Shown: positions 37,626 to 46,282 of the stretch, piece by piece | How the letters are laid out: every line of letters begins with the position of its first letter | Position numbering within the stretch: position 1 is the first letter of the stretch | From: an uncultured Acidobacteriaceae bacterium | Lineage (GTDB): Bacteria > Acidobacteriota > Terriglobia > Terriglobales > Acidobacteriaceae | Reading direction: 5' to 3' | DNA: 64,000 nt | Assembly (NCBI GenBank): GCA_937879855.1 | Contig: CALFMO010000016.1 | Location: 62,001 to 126,000 of the forward strand | Notes under the pieces: generated by a model | Told to the model about the DNA's origin: nothing | The model's input: the letters and a program-made list of their open reading frames with translations, nothing else | The model's database searches: none | Translations under genes and position numbers: made by a program

Positions 37626-37663
37626 GACCCGTTTGCATATACTGCGAACGGGTCTTTTTTCTT
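37626..37663 (+). terminator. Intrinsic terminator after the second receptor gene
   Basis: GACCCGTTTGC (37626-37636) pairs with GCGAACGGGTC (37644-37654) as an 11-bp stem with one wobble, followed by TTTTTTCTTTC. Confidence 0.9.
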
Positions 37664-37676
37664 TCGTGGGTGACTT

Positions 37677-38699
37677 ATGACCCGCAGGGCTCGGTTGTTT
37701 CTAATGTTCTCCAGTATTCTCCTGCCCTCCGTGCTGTTTGCGCAGCAGCAGGAGCTAACCAATATTGTTGGCCAGCTTCGTGTAGCCCGGGGCGATTTCC
37801 CATCCCACCAGATCATGATTCAATTGCTGTTCCGGGGCAGTCCACTGACCAGTACCTATGCGGATACGGAGGGGAAGTTTGGCTTTGAAGGTTTGGTCAG
37901 TGGCGAATACCACATTGTCATTAACGACACCGATTATGACCCCGTCGACGAGCGGGTCATCATTCACTCTGACATCACTGCGAATGCATTAGCTTTTCTT
38001 ATACTGCGGCCTCGCCAAAACATAGCGAAAGCCGACCCGATTGGATCGCGGACCTCCGGCAGCAACCCGTTTCTGGTGGATCCGGAGGACTACAACAAAC
38101 ATTTTCCCAAGAAGGCGCTTAAAGAATACGAGCGCGGGCTGGATGCCGAGCGCAAAGGCAAGGGCGACGATGCCATCGCGCACTACCGCGACGCGTTGAA
38201 AATTGCTCCCAATTATTATCCCGCGCACAACAACCTCGGGACGCTTTATCTGAGCAGATCAGATCTCGCCTCGGCGGAGGAACAGTTTCAAGACGCGGTT
38301 CGGCTCGATCAAAATGACCCACAGGCCTACTTCAACCTGGCCAACGTTTTTCTACTAAAGGGCCAATACAAGGAATCAGAAGCGGCGGTGGCCACTGGAC
38401 TGCAGCGCCAGCCCGATTCTGCGTTTGGACGTTTCCTTCAAGGGTCTCTTTACGGACGAATGGGCAATCTTCCCGAAGCGGAAAAGAGTCTACGGACCGC
38501 GCTACGTCTGGACGCGACGATGTGGCAGGCGCACCTACAACTGGTGAGCGTTTATCTGCAACAGCAGCGTCGGCAGGATGCCATTGCCGAATTACAAGCT
38601 TTCTTGAAGGCTTTTCCTTTGGTATCGGCGGCAGAAAAGGCAAAAGATCTGCTTAAGAAATTGCAGGGCGAAGCCACTCCTGCTCGCGCTTCGCAATAG
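37677..38699 (+). CDS. Secreted TPR protein with N-terminal Ig-like domain
   Basis: This 340-aa protein has a signal peptide (LFLMFSSILLPSVLFAQ) and a beta-rich domain of about 100 aa resembling the carboxypeptidase-regulatory fold (SPLTSTYADTEGKFGFEGLVSGEYHI). Five or more TPR units follow (YYPAHNNLGTLYLSRSDLASA, PQAYFNLANVFLLKGQYKES). It starts just after the receptor terminator and is convergent with the sulfatase-fold operon. It may serve the receptor, but only position supports that. Confidence 0.82.
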   Translation: MTRRARLFLMFSSILLPSVLFAQQQELTNIVGQLRVARGDFPSHQIMIQLLFRGSPLTSTYADTEGKFGFEGLVSGEYHIVINDTDYDPVDERVIIHSDITANALAFLILRPRQNIAKADPIGSRTSGSNPFLVDPEDYNKHFPKKALKEYERGLDAERKGKGDDAIAHYRDALKIAPNYYPAHNNLGTLYLSRSDLASAEEQFQDAVRLDQNDPQAYFNLANVFLLKGQYKESEAAVATGLQRQPDSAFGRFLQGSLYGRMGNLPEAEKSLRTALRLDATMWQAHLQLVSVYLQQQRRQDAIAELQAFLKAFPLVSAAEKAKDLLKKLQGEATPARASQ

Positions 38700-38719
38700 A
38701 TTGTTCTTGTTAAGCCGGT

Positions 38720-40864
38720 TCACGGTGTCGGCACAAATCGGCAAAATTTCTGATCGAGATCACACGCCCGCTGGTATTCTTCTCGCGCAGTCTTGGGCTG
38801 ATGCAGAAGTTGATAGTCATAGGCCAGGTTGAGATGGGCCTCAGCTAGTTTCGGATCAAGCTTTAGCGCCGCTTGATGGCTCCGGATGGATTTTTGCAGC
38901 TGGTGTGTTTGTGCATAGCAAATCCCTAAAAAGTTGTAGATCTGCGCATCGTCTAACCCGAGCGCGATGGCCTTCTCGAGCCTGGGCACGGCCGCCGCGT
39001 AACTCTTTTGGTTGAACAGCAGCATGCCCAGCTCACGCTGCCCCGGTGAATAGTTCGGTTGAATCTCAACGGCCTTCTGGTAAGATGCCTCGGCTGTCGG
39101 CGGATCGGTCGTACTCTGCAACAATCCAAGCTCATACCATGCGCGGTAATTCTGCGGATTGCTGGCGGTCGCCTTGTTCAGCCAGTCCTTCGCTTCGTCG
39201 ACACGCCCCAATTTGGCCAATGCGCGCGCCAGACCGGTCATCGCGTTGTCAAAATTCGGATTGAGCTCCATGCAACGTTGCAACTGTTCGGCAGCGTGTG
39301 CCCAATTCTGGTTTCGCAGCGCCGCCTCACCCAGCAGAAATGGGATCACGTACATCTTTGGGTCCCGTTCCTGAATTGGCGATAAAATCTCCTCTGCCCG
39401 CGCGACATCCCCTATTTGCAGGGCGTCCTCGGCCTTGAGAATCGCGTTAAACTCCCACAATCTGCTCTTGGGGTCAGGCAAGCCTGACGCCAGCGCCTCG
39501 GCGGAAAGCGGTGATCGGTAGGCGGCGTATCCGAGAGAACGCAATTTTTCGAGCGCGTCTGGGCTCAGCTGAGCGTTGGCGGTTTGCGTTGGAGTGAAGG
39601 GACGATTCTGAAGACGCGTCTTCAGTTTGTCCTTGAAGACGGCTACGACAGCGGGTTGCTGCGAGGCCAGATTTCTCGTCTCCTCGGGGTCAGCGGTTAC
39701 GTCATAGAGCTCCGCCTCAGGCGCGTCAATATAGTGGTAACGGCTTGTCTCCAGGGCATGCAGCGGACTCCAGCCAAAGGAACTGAAGGGATAGAACGTT
39801 TCGCTGTAGCTCTCTTCGGTGGTCTCGGCGCCCGGCCCGAAAAGTCCCTTCGATGGAAACTGCTTCTCAATTGCGTCGTGAATTCCCGCTAGATGAAGGA
39901 GCGTAGGAGCTACTGCAACCGTCTCCACCGGCCGCGTCACCCGTCCACGTCGAATCCCGCTTCCAGCGGGCGGTTTCACGATCAGCGGGATATGAATCGT
40001 GGCGTCGTAAACAAAAAAGCCGTGCTCCTGCTCGCCGTGTTCGCCGAGCGATTCTCCGTGATCGCTCAAGAACACGATCAAACTGCGATCGTAGAGTTGA
40101 TTGCGCTTCAGCCAATCGATCAGCCGACCGAGTTCGTGGTCAGCGTAGGCGATCTCCCCGTCGTAGGGATGGCTCTTGTACTGCGATAGATACGGTTCAG
40201 GTGGATCGTAAGGGCTATGCGGGTCGTACAAGTGCAGCCAGAAGAAAAATGGGCGGCGAGGATTCTTTTGCAGCCAGGCCAGTGCCCGGCCCACACTGTC
40301 TCCCGCGGGACGCTCCACCAAGCCTAAAGCCCGGTTGGCGAAGGCTTCGGGAGGGAACGAGTCATCGTAGAAATCAAATCCACGGGCCAGCCCCCAGCTG
40401 CGGTCGAGCACGAACGCGCTGACCACCGCTCCCGTTGCATAGCCGTGCTGTTGGAAAGCTTGCGCAATCGAACGGAATCGAGCTTCGAGCGGTTGCCCAG
40501 TGAAATCCTGGACTCCGTTCTGGAACGGATACAAGCCCGTCAGAATGGCTGCATGCGAAGGCCAGGTTAGCGGAACTTGCGATACGGCTCGCTCGAAGAC
40601 GATCCCATCTTTGGCCAGCGAGTCGAGCGTGGGCGTCTGAATTTCTTTCGCTCCGTAGCATCCCACGTGGTCGGCGCGCACCGTGTCAATCGTTATCAGA
40701 ATTACGTTGGGCGTGGTGGCCTTGGCACCAGGAGCCGTGGTCGCTGCCGGAAGGGGCGCGACTATCACGATGAGCCATAACACGAGTTGGAAGCCGCTTT
40801 TCAAGGCTGTCGTACGAGAGTCGATGTCGGAAACGGCCGCCGACCTGAGACATTGGCCTCGCAT
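38720..40864 (-). CDS. Sulfatase-fold/TPR fusion protein (Thr at nucleophile position)
   Basis: This 714-aa protein has an N-terminal hydrophobic signal, an alkaline-phosphatase/sulfatase-fold domain (about 50-440) and five or so TPRs. Metal-site motifs are NVILITIDTVRADHVGCYG and VFLSDHGESLGEHGEQEHG. At the sulfatase nucleophile it reads TWPSHAAILTG, so the Cys/Ser-x-Pro-x-Arg needed for formylglycine is replaced by Thr and His. That points to a phosphatase or transferase rather than a classical sulfatase. It starts 2 bp after the stop of its upstream paralogue (same operon). Confidence 0.82.
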   Translation of the reverse strand: MRGQCLRSAAVSDIDSRTTALKSGFQLVLWLIVIVAPLPAATTAPGAKATTPNVILITIDTVRADHVGCYGAKEIQTPTLDSLAKDGIVFERAVSQVPLTWPSHAAILTGLYPFQNGVQDFTGQPLEARFRSIAQAFQQHGYATGAVVSAFVLDRSWGLARGFDFYDDSFPPEAFANRALGLVERPAGDSVGRALAWLQKNPRRPFFFWLHLYDPHSPYDPPEPYLSQYKSHPYDGEIAYADHELGRLIDWLKRNQLYDRSLIVFLSDHGESLGEHGEQEHGFFVYDATIHIPLIVKPPAGSGIRRGRVTRPVETVAVAPTLLHLAGIHDAIEKQFPSKGLFGPGAETTEESYSETFYPFSSFGWSPLHALETSRYHYIDAPEAELYDVTADPEETRNLASQQPAVVAVFKDKLKTRLQNRPFTPTQTANAQLSPDALEKLRSLGYAAYRSPLSAEALASGLPDPKSRLWEFNAILKAEDALQIGDVARAEEILSPIQERDPKMYVIPFLLGEAALRNQNWAHAAEQLQRCMELNPNFDNAMTGLARALAKLGRVDEAKDWLNKATASNPQNYRAWYELGLLQSTTDPPTAEASYQKAVEIQPNYSPGQRELGMLLFNQKSYAAAVPRLEKAIALGLDDAQIYNFLGICYAQTHQLQKSIRSHQAALKLDPKLAEAHLNLAYDYQLLHQPKTAREEYQRACDLDQKFCRFVPTP

Positions 40865-40866
40865 GG

Positions 40867-42831
40867 CTATTGAGGTTTAGTTTGCTGGGCTTTCTGCATC
40901 TCCTGATCCGCTTCCGCATTCAGACCCTTTGCCAACAGCGCCTTCGCAAGCGCCGCGTGGACGCCAGAGTCGTGGGGATCGAGATCGGCGGCTCGGCGCA
41001 ATTCGGCGAGTGCCTCGTCGATGTTTCCCTGGTAAAACAGCAGTTCACCCAGAGCCCTGTGTCCCGCACCATATTGCGGATTAATGGTGACAGTCTGACG
41101 AAATGCGGCTATCGCTTCCGGAACCATCTTCTTTTGCGTGTACGCTGCACCCAGATTATAGGCGGCAGAGAAGTTCGTGTCGTCCAACTCCAAAGCGTGC
41201 TTCAGCGCTTGAATCGCCTGATCGAAGTCGCCGGTACGAGCATAAGCAAGGCCCAAATTGAAGACGGCCAGCGAATAGTCCGGGCTAAGTTGCAGCACGC
41301 GCTGAAGCTCCGACACCGCGCGCGGAAACTCGCGCAAGCGATAATAGTCAAGCCCCAGCAGATAATGCACCGGAACAGAATCCGGCTCCGTCTTCAGCGC
41401 TGCAGTCAGCTTCTCTATCGAACTCTCATAGCGACCGTGCTGGCTGTCGGCGATGGCGTCGGAGATCAGCTCGTAAGTTTGGATGCGATCCTTGGGATCC
41501 GGCAACGAGCGGTCGGTGATGGTAGGATTGCCGCCCCCGGAAAAGCCGGCGTACCCTAAAGACTTCAGCCGCTCCATCAGCGCGGGATCGAGGCCAGTCT
41601 TCTGCGCGAGTTCCTGACCAGCGGTGTATTGGCTTATGAGCGTTGCCAGGCGGGCGTGCAGTTCTTCGCTCACCGCCTTCTTCTCCGCGTAAAGATTGCG
41701 CGTTTCGCCCGGATCGGTGGACAGGTCGTACAGCTCTGGTTTCGGAGCATCGATAAATTGATACTTTTCCGTCTCTACCGATCTCAGTTCACTCCAGTTG
41801 AAATGAAGCCGCGGCAAGAAAGTCTCCGCATAAAGATTGCGCGGCTCCCCTGGCTTTTTCGGAGCCATCAGCGGCAGCAGGTTCTGACCTTGCACTTGCG
41901 ACGGGGCGTCAAACTTCAAGGCCTGGAGCACTGTTGGCGTCAAGTCGGCCAGGCTCACCATTTCCGATACGACGCTGGCCGCCGAATTTCCCGGAAGACG
42001 AATGATTACCGGCACGTGTAGCGTGGCATTGTAAATGAAGAAACCGTGAGTCTTTTCACCGTGTTCGCCGAGACTTTCCCCGTGATCGCCACTGAGCACG
42101 ATGAGAGTATTTTGGTACAGGCCGTTTGCCTTAAGAAAATCGATCAGGCGCCCAACCTGCGCGTCGGCAAAAGCGATTTCTCCATCGTAAGGGCGATCTT
42201 TGTACTGCTCGCTGTACGGAGCGGGCGGACGGTATGGATAGTGGGGGTCGTAGAGATGCATCCAGAGGAAGAATTTATTGCTATGGTTCTTGCCAAGCCA
42301 GTCCAGTGCCACATCTGCAACGGCGTTGCCCGGACGCTCCATCTCCTCGAGATTCGATTCCTGCAGCCGGTTGAAATCGAAGTGATCGTAATAAAAATCG
42401 AATCCTTGGTTCAACCCAAAGCGCGAGTCCAGTACAGCCGAGCCGATCACCGCTCCGGTAGTGTATCCATGCTGCTTGAGGATCGAGGCCAGTGTGGGCT
42501 GGCTGGGGTTCAGCTTGTTGCCGCTGAAATCATGCATGCCGCTAAGCGTGGGGTAGGTTCCCGTGAAGATTACAGTGTGCGCCGGAAGCGTAACCGGCAC
42601 GGGCGTGTAGGCACGCTCGAAGCGCACGCCATCGGCAGCGAGCGCATCGATGTTAGGAGTTCGAATCTGCTTGTAGCCGTAGCATCCGAGGTGGTCCGCC
42701 CGCAGGGTGTCAATGGTGACCACCACCACGTTAGGCGCAGGTTTCACCTCGGCCAGCAATCCAGAGCAGACCAGGAAAAAGCTGGTGATCAGCAGGAATA
42801 TAAAGCGCCCGAGAGAAACCATGGACAACAA
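40867..42831 (-). CDS. Sulfatase-fold/TPR fusion protein (Thr at nucleophile position)
   Basis: This 654-aa paralogue of the preceding gene has a signal peptide (FIFLLITSFFLVCSGLLAE), a sulfatase-fold domain with VVVVTIDTLRADHLGCYG and VLSGDHGESLGEHGEKTHG, then TPRs (YGAGHRALGELLFYQGNIDEA). The nucleophile segment is TLPAHTVIFTG, again Thr with His in place of the Arg. It is first in a two-gene operon and divergent from a third paralogue 63 bp away, which implies a shared promoter region (42832-42894). Confidence 0.82.
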   Translation of the reverse strand: MLSMVSLGRFIFLLITSFFLVCSGLLAEVKPAPNVVVVTIDTLRADHLGCYGYKQIRTPNIDALAADGVRFERAYTPVPVTLPAHTVIFTGTYPTLSGMHDFSGNKLNPSQPTLASILKQHGYTTGAVIGSAVLDSRFGLNQGFDFYYDHFDFNRLQESNLEEMERPGNAVADVALDWLGKNHSNKFFLWMHLYDPHYPYRPPAPYSEQYKDRPYDGEIAFADAQVGRLIDFLKANGLYQNTLIVLSGDHGESLGEHGEKTHGFFIYNATLHVPVIIRLPGNSAASVVSEMVSLADLTPTVLQALKFDAPSQVQGQNLLPLMAPKKPGEPRNLYAETFLPRLHFNWSELRSVETEKYQFIDAPKPELYDLSTDPGETRNLYAEKKAVSEELHARLATLISQYTAGQELAQKTGLDPALMERLKSLGYAGFSGGGNPTITDRSLPDPKDRIQTYELISDAIADSQHGRYESSIEKLTAALKTEPDSVPVHYLLGLDYYRLREFPRAVSELQRVLQLSPDYSLAVFNLGLAYARTGDFDQAIQALKHALELDDTNFSAAYNLGAAYTQKKMVPEAIAAFRQTVTINPQYGAGHRALGELLFYQGNIDEALAELRRAADLDPHDSGVHAALAKALLAKGLNAEADQEMQKAQQTKPQ

Positions 42832-42894
42832 GAATTATACCTTGCTGTAACGGCATCCCTCGTCCGGATGCCCGCCGCGATTGTGCTAGTCTGA

Positions 42895-44853
42895 ATGACC
42901 GTGAGGGTTTTCCATCCGCTACTGATCTGCTGCCTGGCTACGACGCTCAATGCCGGAACAGCAGCGCAGACCAAATCGCCGCCTGATGTTTTTCTTGTAA
43001 CGATCGATACCCTGCGGGCCGACCACATCCGCTGCTACGGTTATGATCGAGTCGAGACTCCCGCCTTAGACGCGCTAGCGAAAGATGGAATCCGTTTCAC
43101 GCAGGCCTTTACTCCGAGCCCCATCACCAATACCTCCCACACCAGCATTCTTACCGGATTGCTTCCCAGTACGCACGGGGTTACTGACTTTGGCGTACCA
43201 CTTTCTTCATCGCATCCAACCTGGGCGGAATTGCTGCACGAGCATGGTTATCACACCGCGGCATTTATCGGCGCGGTGATTCTTGACAGCAAAACCCTTG
43301 CCCCTGGCCTGGATCGAGGCTTTGATTTCTACGATAACTTTCCTGAGCACCCGCACACCAAAACGCGTTGGGGCCGGGTCGAACGCCGCGGTATGGACGT
43401 AGTGCAACGCGCGGAATCGTGGTTGAACGCGCACACGGCAGGACCTCGTTTTGTTTGGGTGCATCTCTACGATCCCCATGATCCGTACGAGCCTCCTGCT
43501 CCTTATTTGCAACGCTACAAGGGTCATCTGTACGACGGCGAGATTGCTTATGCCGATTCCGCGCTCGAGAACTTCATTGCATATCTCAGGAAGCATGGCT
43601 GGTACGAGAATGCGCTAATCGTCGTGGTCGGCGATCACGGCGAGGGTTTGGGAGAACACGGAGAGAATACCCATGGGATTTTTCTCTATGATTCGACGAC
43701 ACACGTTCCGTTGATCTTGAAACTGCCCGCGCCTGGCGTCGCTGGAAAAGTCATCGACGCGCAGGTGCGAACTACCGACATCCTGCCCACGGTGCGCGAT
43801 GTGGTGGGCGCTCCAGACCCGCAGCGCCTGGATGGCGAGTCCCTGAAGACGTATTTCGGCGGCACTGAAACGACTTCCCGCATTGCTTATGGGGAAACTG
43901 ATTATCCCTTGCGCTTCGGATGGGCGCCGCTCCGGTCGGTGCGAACCGAAGAGCACAAGTTTATTGAGGCGCCGCGTCCAGAACTTTACGAACTGCGCGC
44001 CGACCCGGGCGAACTCGACAACAAATACGAGCCCTGGAACCCGCAGGTGCAGAAGTCGCGCGAATTGCTGGCTGACTTGCGCGCCAAAGCTCCGCCGGCC
44101 GAAACGTCCAAGGGAGTCGTGGGGCAGGGAACCATCGACGAACTGAAAGCGCTGGGTTATTTGGGCAGGGCCGATGCGGGGAGTTCGACTAGCGTTCCCG
44201 AGCCCTCCATGTTGCCCGATCCCAAAGACAAGATCGAAGAACAGAATCTTCTGCACTCGGCCATGATGGCGGACGATGACAATCGCGAAGCGGACGCTCG
44301 CGCATCTCTGGAGAAAGTTCTGCAATTGGATCCCAAGTCGCCTACCGCGCTGCGGCAACTGGGCGAATTGGAATTAAAGGCCGGGGAATATGCACGGGCG
44401 GCACAACACCTGAAAGGCGCAATGGAGGCCCGTCCCGATGACGCCACGGCAGCTTTCTATGAAGGGCAGGCCTTGGAGGGGACGCACGATCCCGCAGGCG
44501 CGCGGGACGCCCTGGAGGCGAGTTTGAAACTTATGCCAGGACAATTCGAGGCTCGCCTGCTGCTAGGCCGCCTATACATGGAGCTGAAAAATCCCCGGGA
44601 GGCCGAGGACCAGATGGAGGCCGGGCTCTTACTTCAACCGGACAGCATCGAAGCAAAGCTTGGCCTGGCTAATGCGCAAATCGCTGCCGGCAAATTCGCT
44701 GAAGCGGTGCAAGTCCTTGAGCCGCTTGCTAAGGCGCAGCCCAGGAACGCAGAAATATTTGACTCATTGGCACACGCGTACTCAGGGTTGGAAAGGAAGG
44801 CGGAAGCGGATCAGGCGACAATTCGAGCCCGACTCCTGCGGCAACACAAATAG
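42895..44853 (+). CDS. Sulfatase-fold/TPR fusion protein (Thr at nucleophile position)
   Basis: This 652-aa third paralogue has a signal peptide (LLICCLATTLNAGTAAQ), the fold domain with VFLVTIDTLRADHIRCYG and VVVGDHGEGLGEHGENTHG, and C-terminal TPRs. The nucleophile region reads TNTSHTSILTG, so Thr is retained but the proline is also lost. Divergent orientation from the other two suggests local duplication. The substrate is unknown; extracellular phosphoesters or sulfate esters of polymers are reasonable. Confidence 0.82.
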   Translation: MTVRVFHPLLICCLATTLNAGTAAQTKSPPDVFLVTIDTLRADHIRCYGYDRVETPALDALAKDGIRFTQAFTPSPITNTSHTSILTGLLPSTHGVTDFGVPLSSSHPTWAELLHEHGYHTAAFIGAVILDSKTLAPGLDRGFDFYDNFPEHPHTKTRWGRVERRGMDVVQRAESWLNAHTAGPRFVWVHLYDPHDPYEPPAPYLQRYKGHLYDGEIAYADSALENFIAYLRKHGWYENALIVVVGDHGEGLGEHGENTHGIFLYDSTTHVPLILKLPAPGVAGKVIDAQVRTTDILPTVRDVVGAPDPQRLDGESLKTYFGGTETTSRIAYGETDYPLRFGWAPLRSVRTEEHKFIEAPRPELYELRADPGELDNKYEPWNPQVQKSRELLADLRAKAPPAETSKGVVGQGTIDELKALGYLGRADAGSSTSVPEPSMLPDPKDKIEEQNLLHSAMMADDDNREADARASLEKVLQLDPKSPTALRQLGELELKAGEYARAAQHLKGAMEARPDDATAAFYEGQALEGTHDPAGARDALEASLKLMPGQFEARLLLGRLYMELKNPREAEDQMEAGLLLQPDSIEAKLGLANAQIAAGKFAEAVQVLEPLAKAQPRNAEIFDSLAHAYSGLERKAEADQATIRARLLRQHK

Positions 44854-44876
44854 TCGATGAGCAAGGTCGCGATCCG

Positions 44877-46103
44877 CTATTTCTGCGCTACGGTGCCTTC
44901 TGAATTCTCAAAAATTGCGCTCAGCACGTGGCCGCGCATCTGAGCCGGCTGCTCAATGCCGTAGAGGTGCAAGATTGTCGGGGCAATGTCATACACCGAA
45001 ACCTCGAATCCCATCAGGCGCAGATCGTGCTTGATACCGGGACCAATCGCAAAGAACGAACCAGGTACATCGTCGCCGTCGGCAAAATCATGCTTGGCAA
45101 CCACCGGCGTGGTTTTCTCGTGGTCCATGTGCGCGTGAGGATCGGTTTCTTCGAATTCCCGCAGCGGCTTGATGCCGTGATCAGAGACAATAATCACGTA
45201 GGTATTGTCATCAACGTGCTTCAGCACAGCGCCCAGTACTTTATCGAAAGCAATGTACTGGTCAGGGAAGGCGTCGGTGCGAACCGCGTTGATCTTGGGA
45301 TTGTAGCCCGCGTTATACGGCGCGATGGGATAGAGCCAGTGCCCCGTCCGGTCTTCGCAAGACTGCCCTAGCCAGGTAAACTCCGTGGGATGATGATCCA
45401 GTAAGTAATCGAATAGCTGAGTCTGCTGATCGCGGATGAGTTGGACTTTGCGCAGCCACGCATCAATGGCGGCCGTTTCGTGTCCCTGCAAATCCGCGGC
45501 TGACGGCATCCGTTCGCAGTCGATATAGAAATCACCCACGTTCTTAAGCAGCTCCGCTTTCAACGCCGGTGGATATACGGCATTCCCGCCTTCCACTTGC
45601 GACAACTTGGGAGCACATAGCACGCCGTCCTCACAATTCTTGCCGTGGGTCAGCATGCCGCTGATCATGTATCCATTCACCGGCATAACTGGGAACGTCG
45701 CAGGCACATTCGCCATCCCCACGGTCACACCCTTTTTAGACAGCATCGACCAGATCGGTTCCTGCTTGAGCATGTTGGTGTTGGCTGTGATGCCGCCCAC
45801 GATGAAGCCGGTCACGCCGTTATCTTCGGGCTTGGTGCTCGTGAACATCGTGCTAAAAACACGCGGACAGTTCGGCGCGGAGACTGTGCGCAACTTGCCG
45901 TAAGCGCCCTTCTTGATCATGCTGGAGAGATTGGGCATCTTGCCTTCCAACAACAGAGGCCGAATCACGTCCAACTCCATGCCGTTTACGCTCAGCACCA
46001 CCACCCGAGGCTTCGGTTTGGCGGTCGTCTGGGATTGGCCGAACAGGGTCAAGGACAACGAGAGAAGTGAGAGCAGCAAAGCTGAAAAGAATCGTCGTAA
46101 CAT
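44877..46103 (-). CDS. Type I phosphodiesterase/nucleotide pyrophosphatase-family protein
   Basis: The protein is 408 aa from the ATG at 46103, preceded by AGGAAAAGGTGGG. The frame is open a further 65 codons, but those run through the tRNA-Leu gene and are not coding. A signal peptide is followed by the NPP-like core: RVVVLSVNGMELDVIRPLL (first metal Asp replaced by Asn-Gly-Met-Glu), the nucleophile region NCPRVFSTMFTSTKP, and late metal motifs VIIVSDHGIKPL and DPHAHMDHEK. It likely hydrolyses a phosphodiester outside the cytoplasm. Confidence 0.82.
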   Translation of the reverse strand: MLRRFFSALLLSLLSLSLTLFGQSQTTAKPKPRVVVLSVNGMELDVIRPLLLEGKMPNLSSMIKKGAYGKLRTVSAPNCPRVFSTMFTSTKPEDNGVTGFIVGGITANTNMLKQEPIWSMLSKKGVTVGMANVPATFPVMPVNGYMISGMLTHGKNCEDGVLCAPKLSQVEGGNAVYPPALKAELLKNVGDFYIDCERMPSAADLQGHETAAIDAWLRKVQLIRDQQTQLFDYLLDHHPTEFTWLGQSCEDRTGHWLYPIAPYNAGYNPKINAVRTDAFPDQYIAFDKVLGAVLKHVDDNTYVIIVSDHGIKPLREFEETDPHAHMDHEKTTPVVAKHDFADGDDVPGSFFAIGPGIKHDLRLMGFEVSVYDIAPTILHLYGIEQPAQMRGHVLSAIFENSEGTVAQK

Positions 46104-46197
46104 CGGGGGCCCACCTTTTCCTGGGATCATGAGAGGTAAAACAATATTTCGGAGGCTGGAAACTGTTGTACGAATCTTGTGCGTTTCCAGCATGTTC

Positions 46198-46282
46198 TGG
46201 TGCGGAAGGGGGGATTTGAACCCCCACGCCTTTCGGCGCCACCCCCTCAAGATGGTGTGTCTGCCAGTTCCACCACTTCCGC
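46198..46282 (-). tRNA. tRNA-Leu (anticodon GAG)
   Basis: On the minus strand an 82-nt tRNA with encoded CCA folds as a class II tRNA. The acceptor GCGGAAG pairs with CTTCCGC, the anticodon stem is CCATC/GGTGG with loop TTGAGGG (anticodon GAG), the variable arm is GCGCCGAAAGGCGT, and the T-arm is GGGGGTTCAAATCCCCC. The integrase frame of the adjacent element enters from the 5' side and stops in the anticodon loop, so this gene is the insertion target. Confidence 0.95.

Noticed and set aside
38749..38764. TCTGATCGAGATCACA, one mismatch from the CRP-like consensus
   Set aside because: It lies inside the 3' coding end of a sulfatase-fold gene, away from any start.
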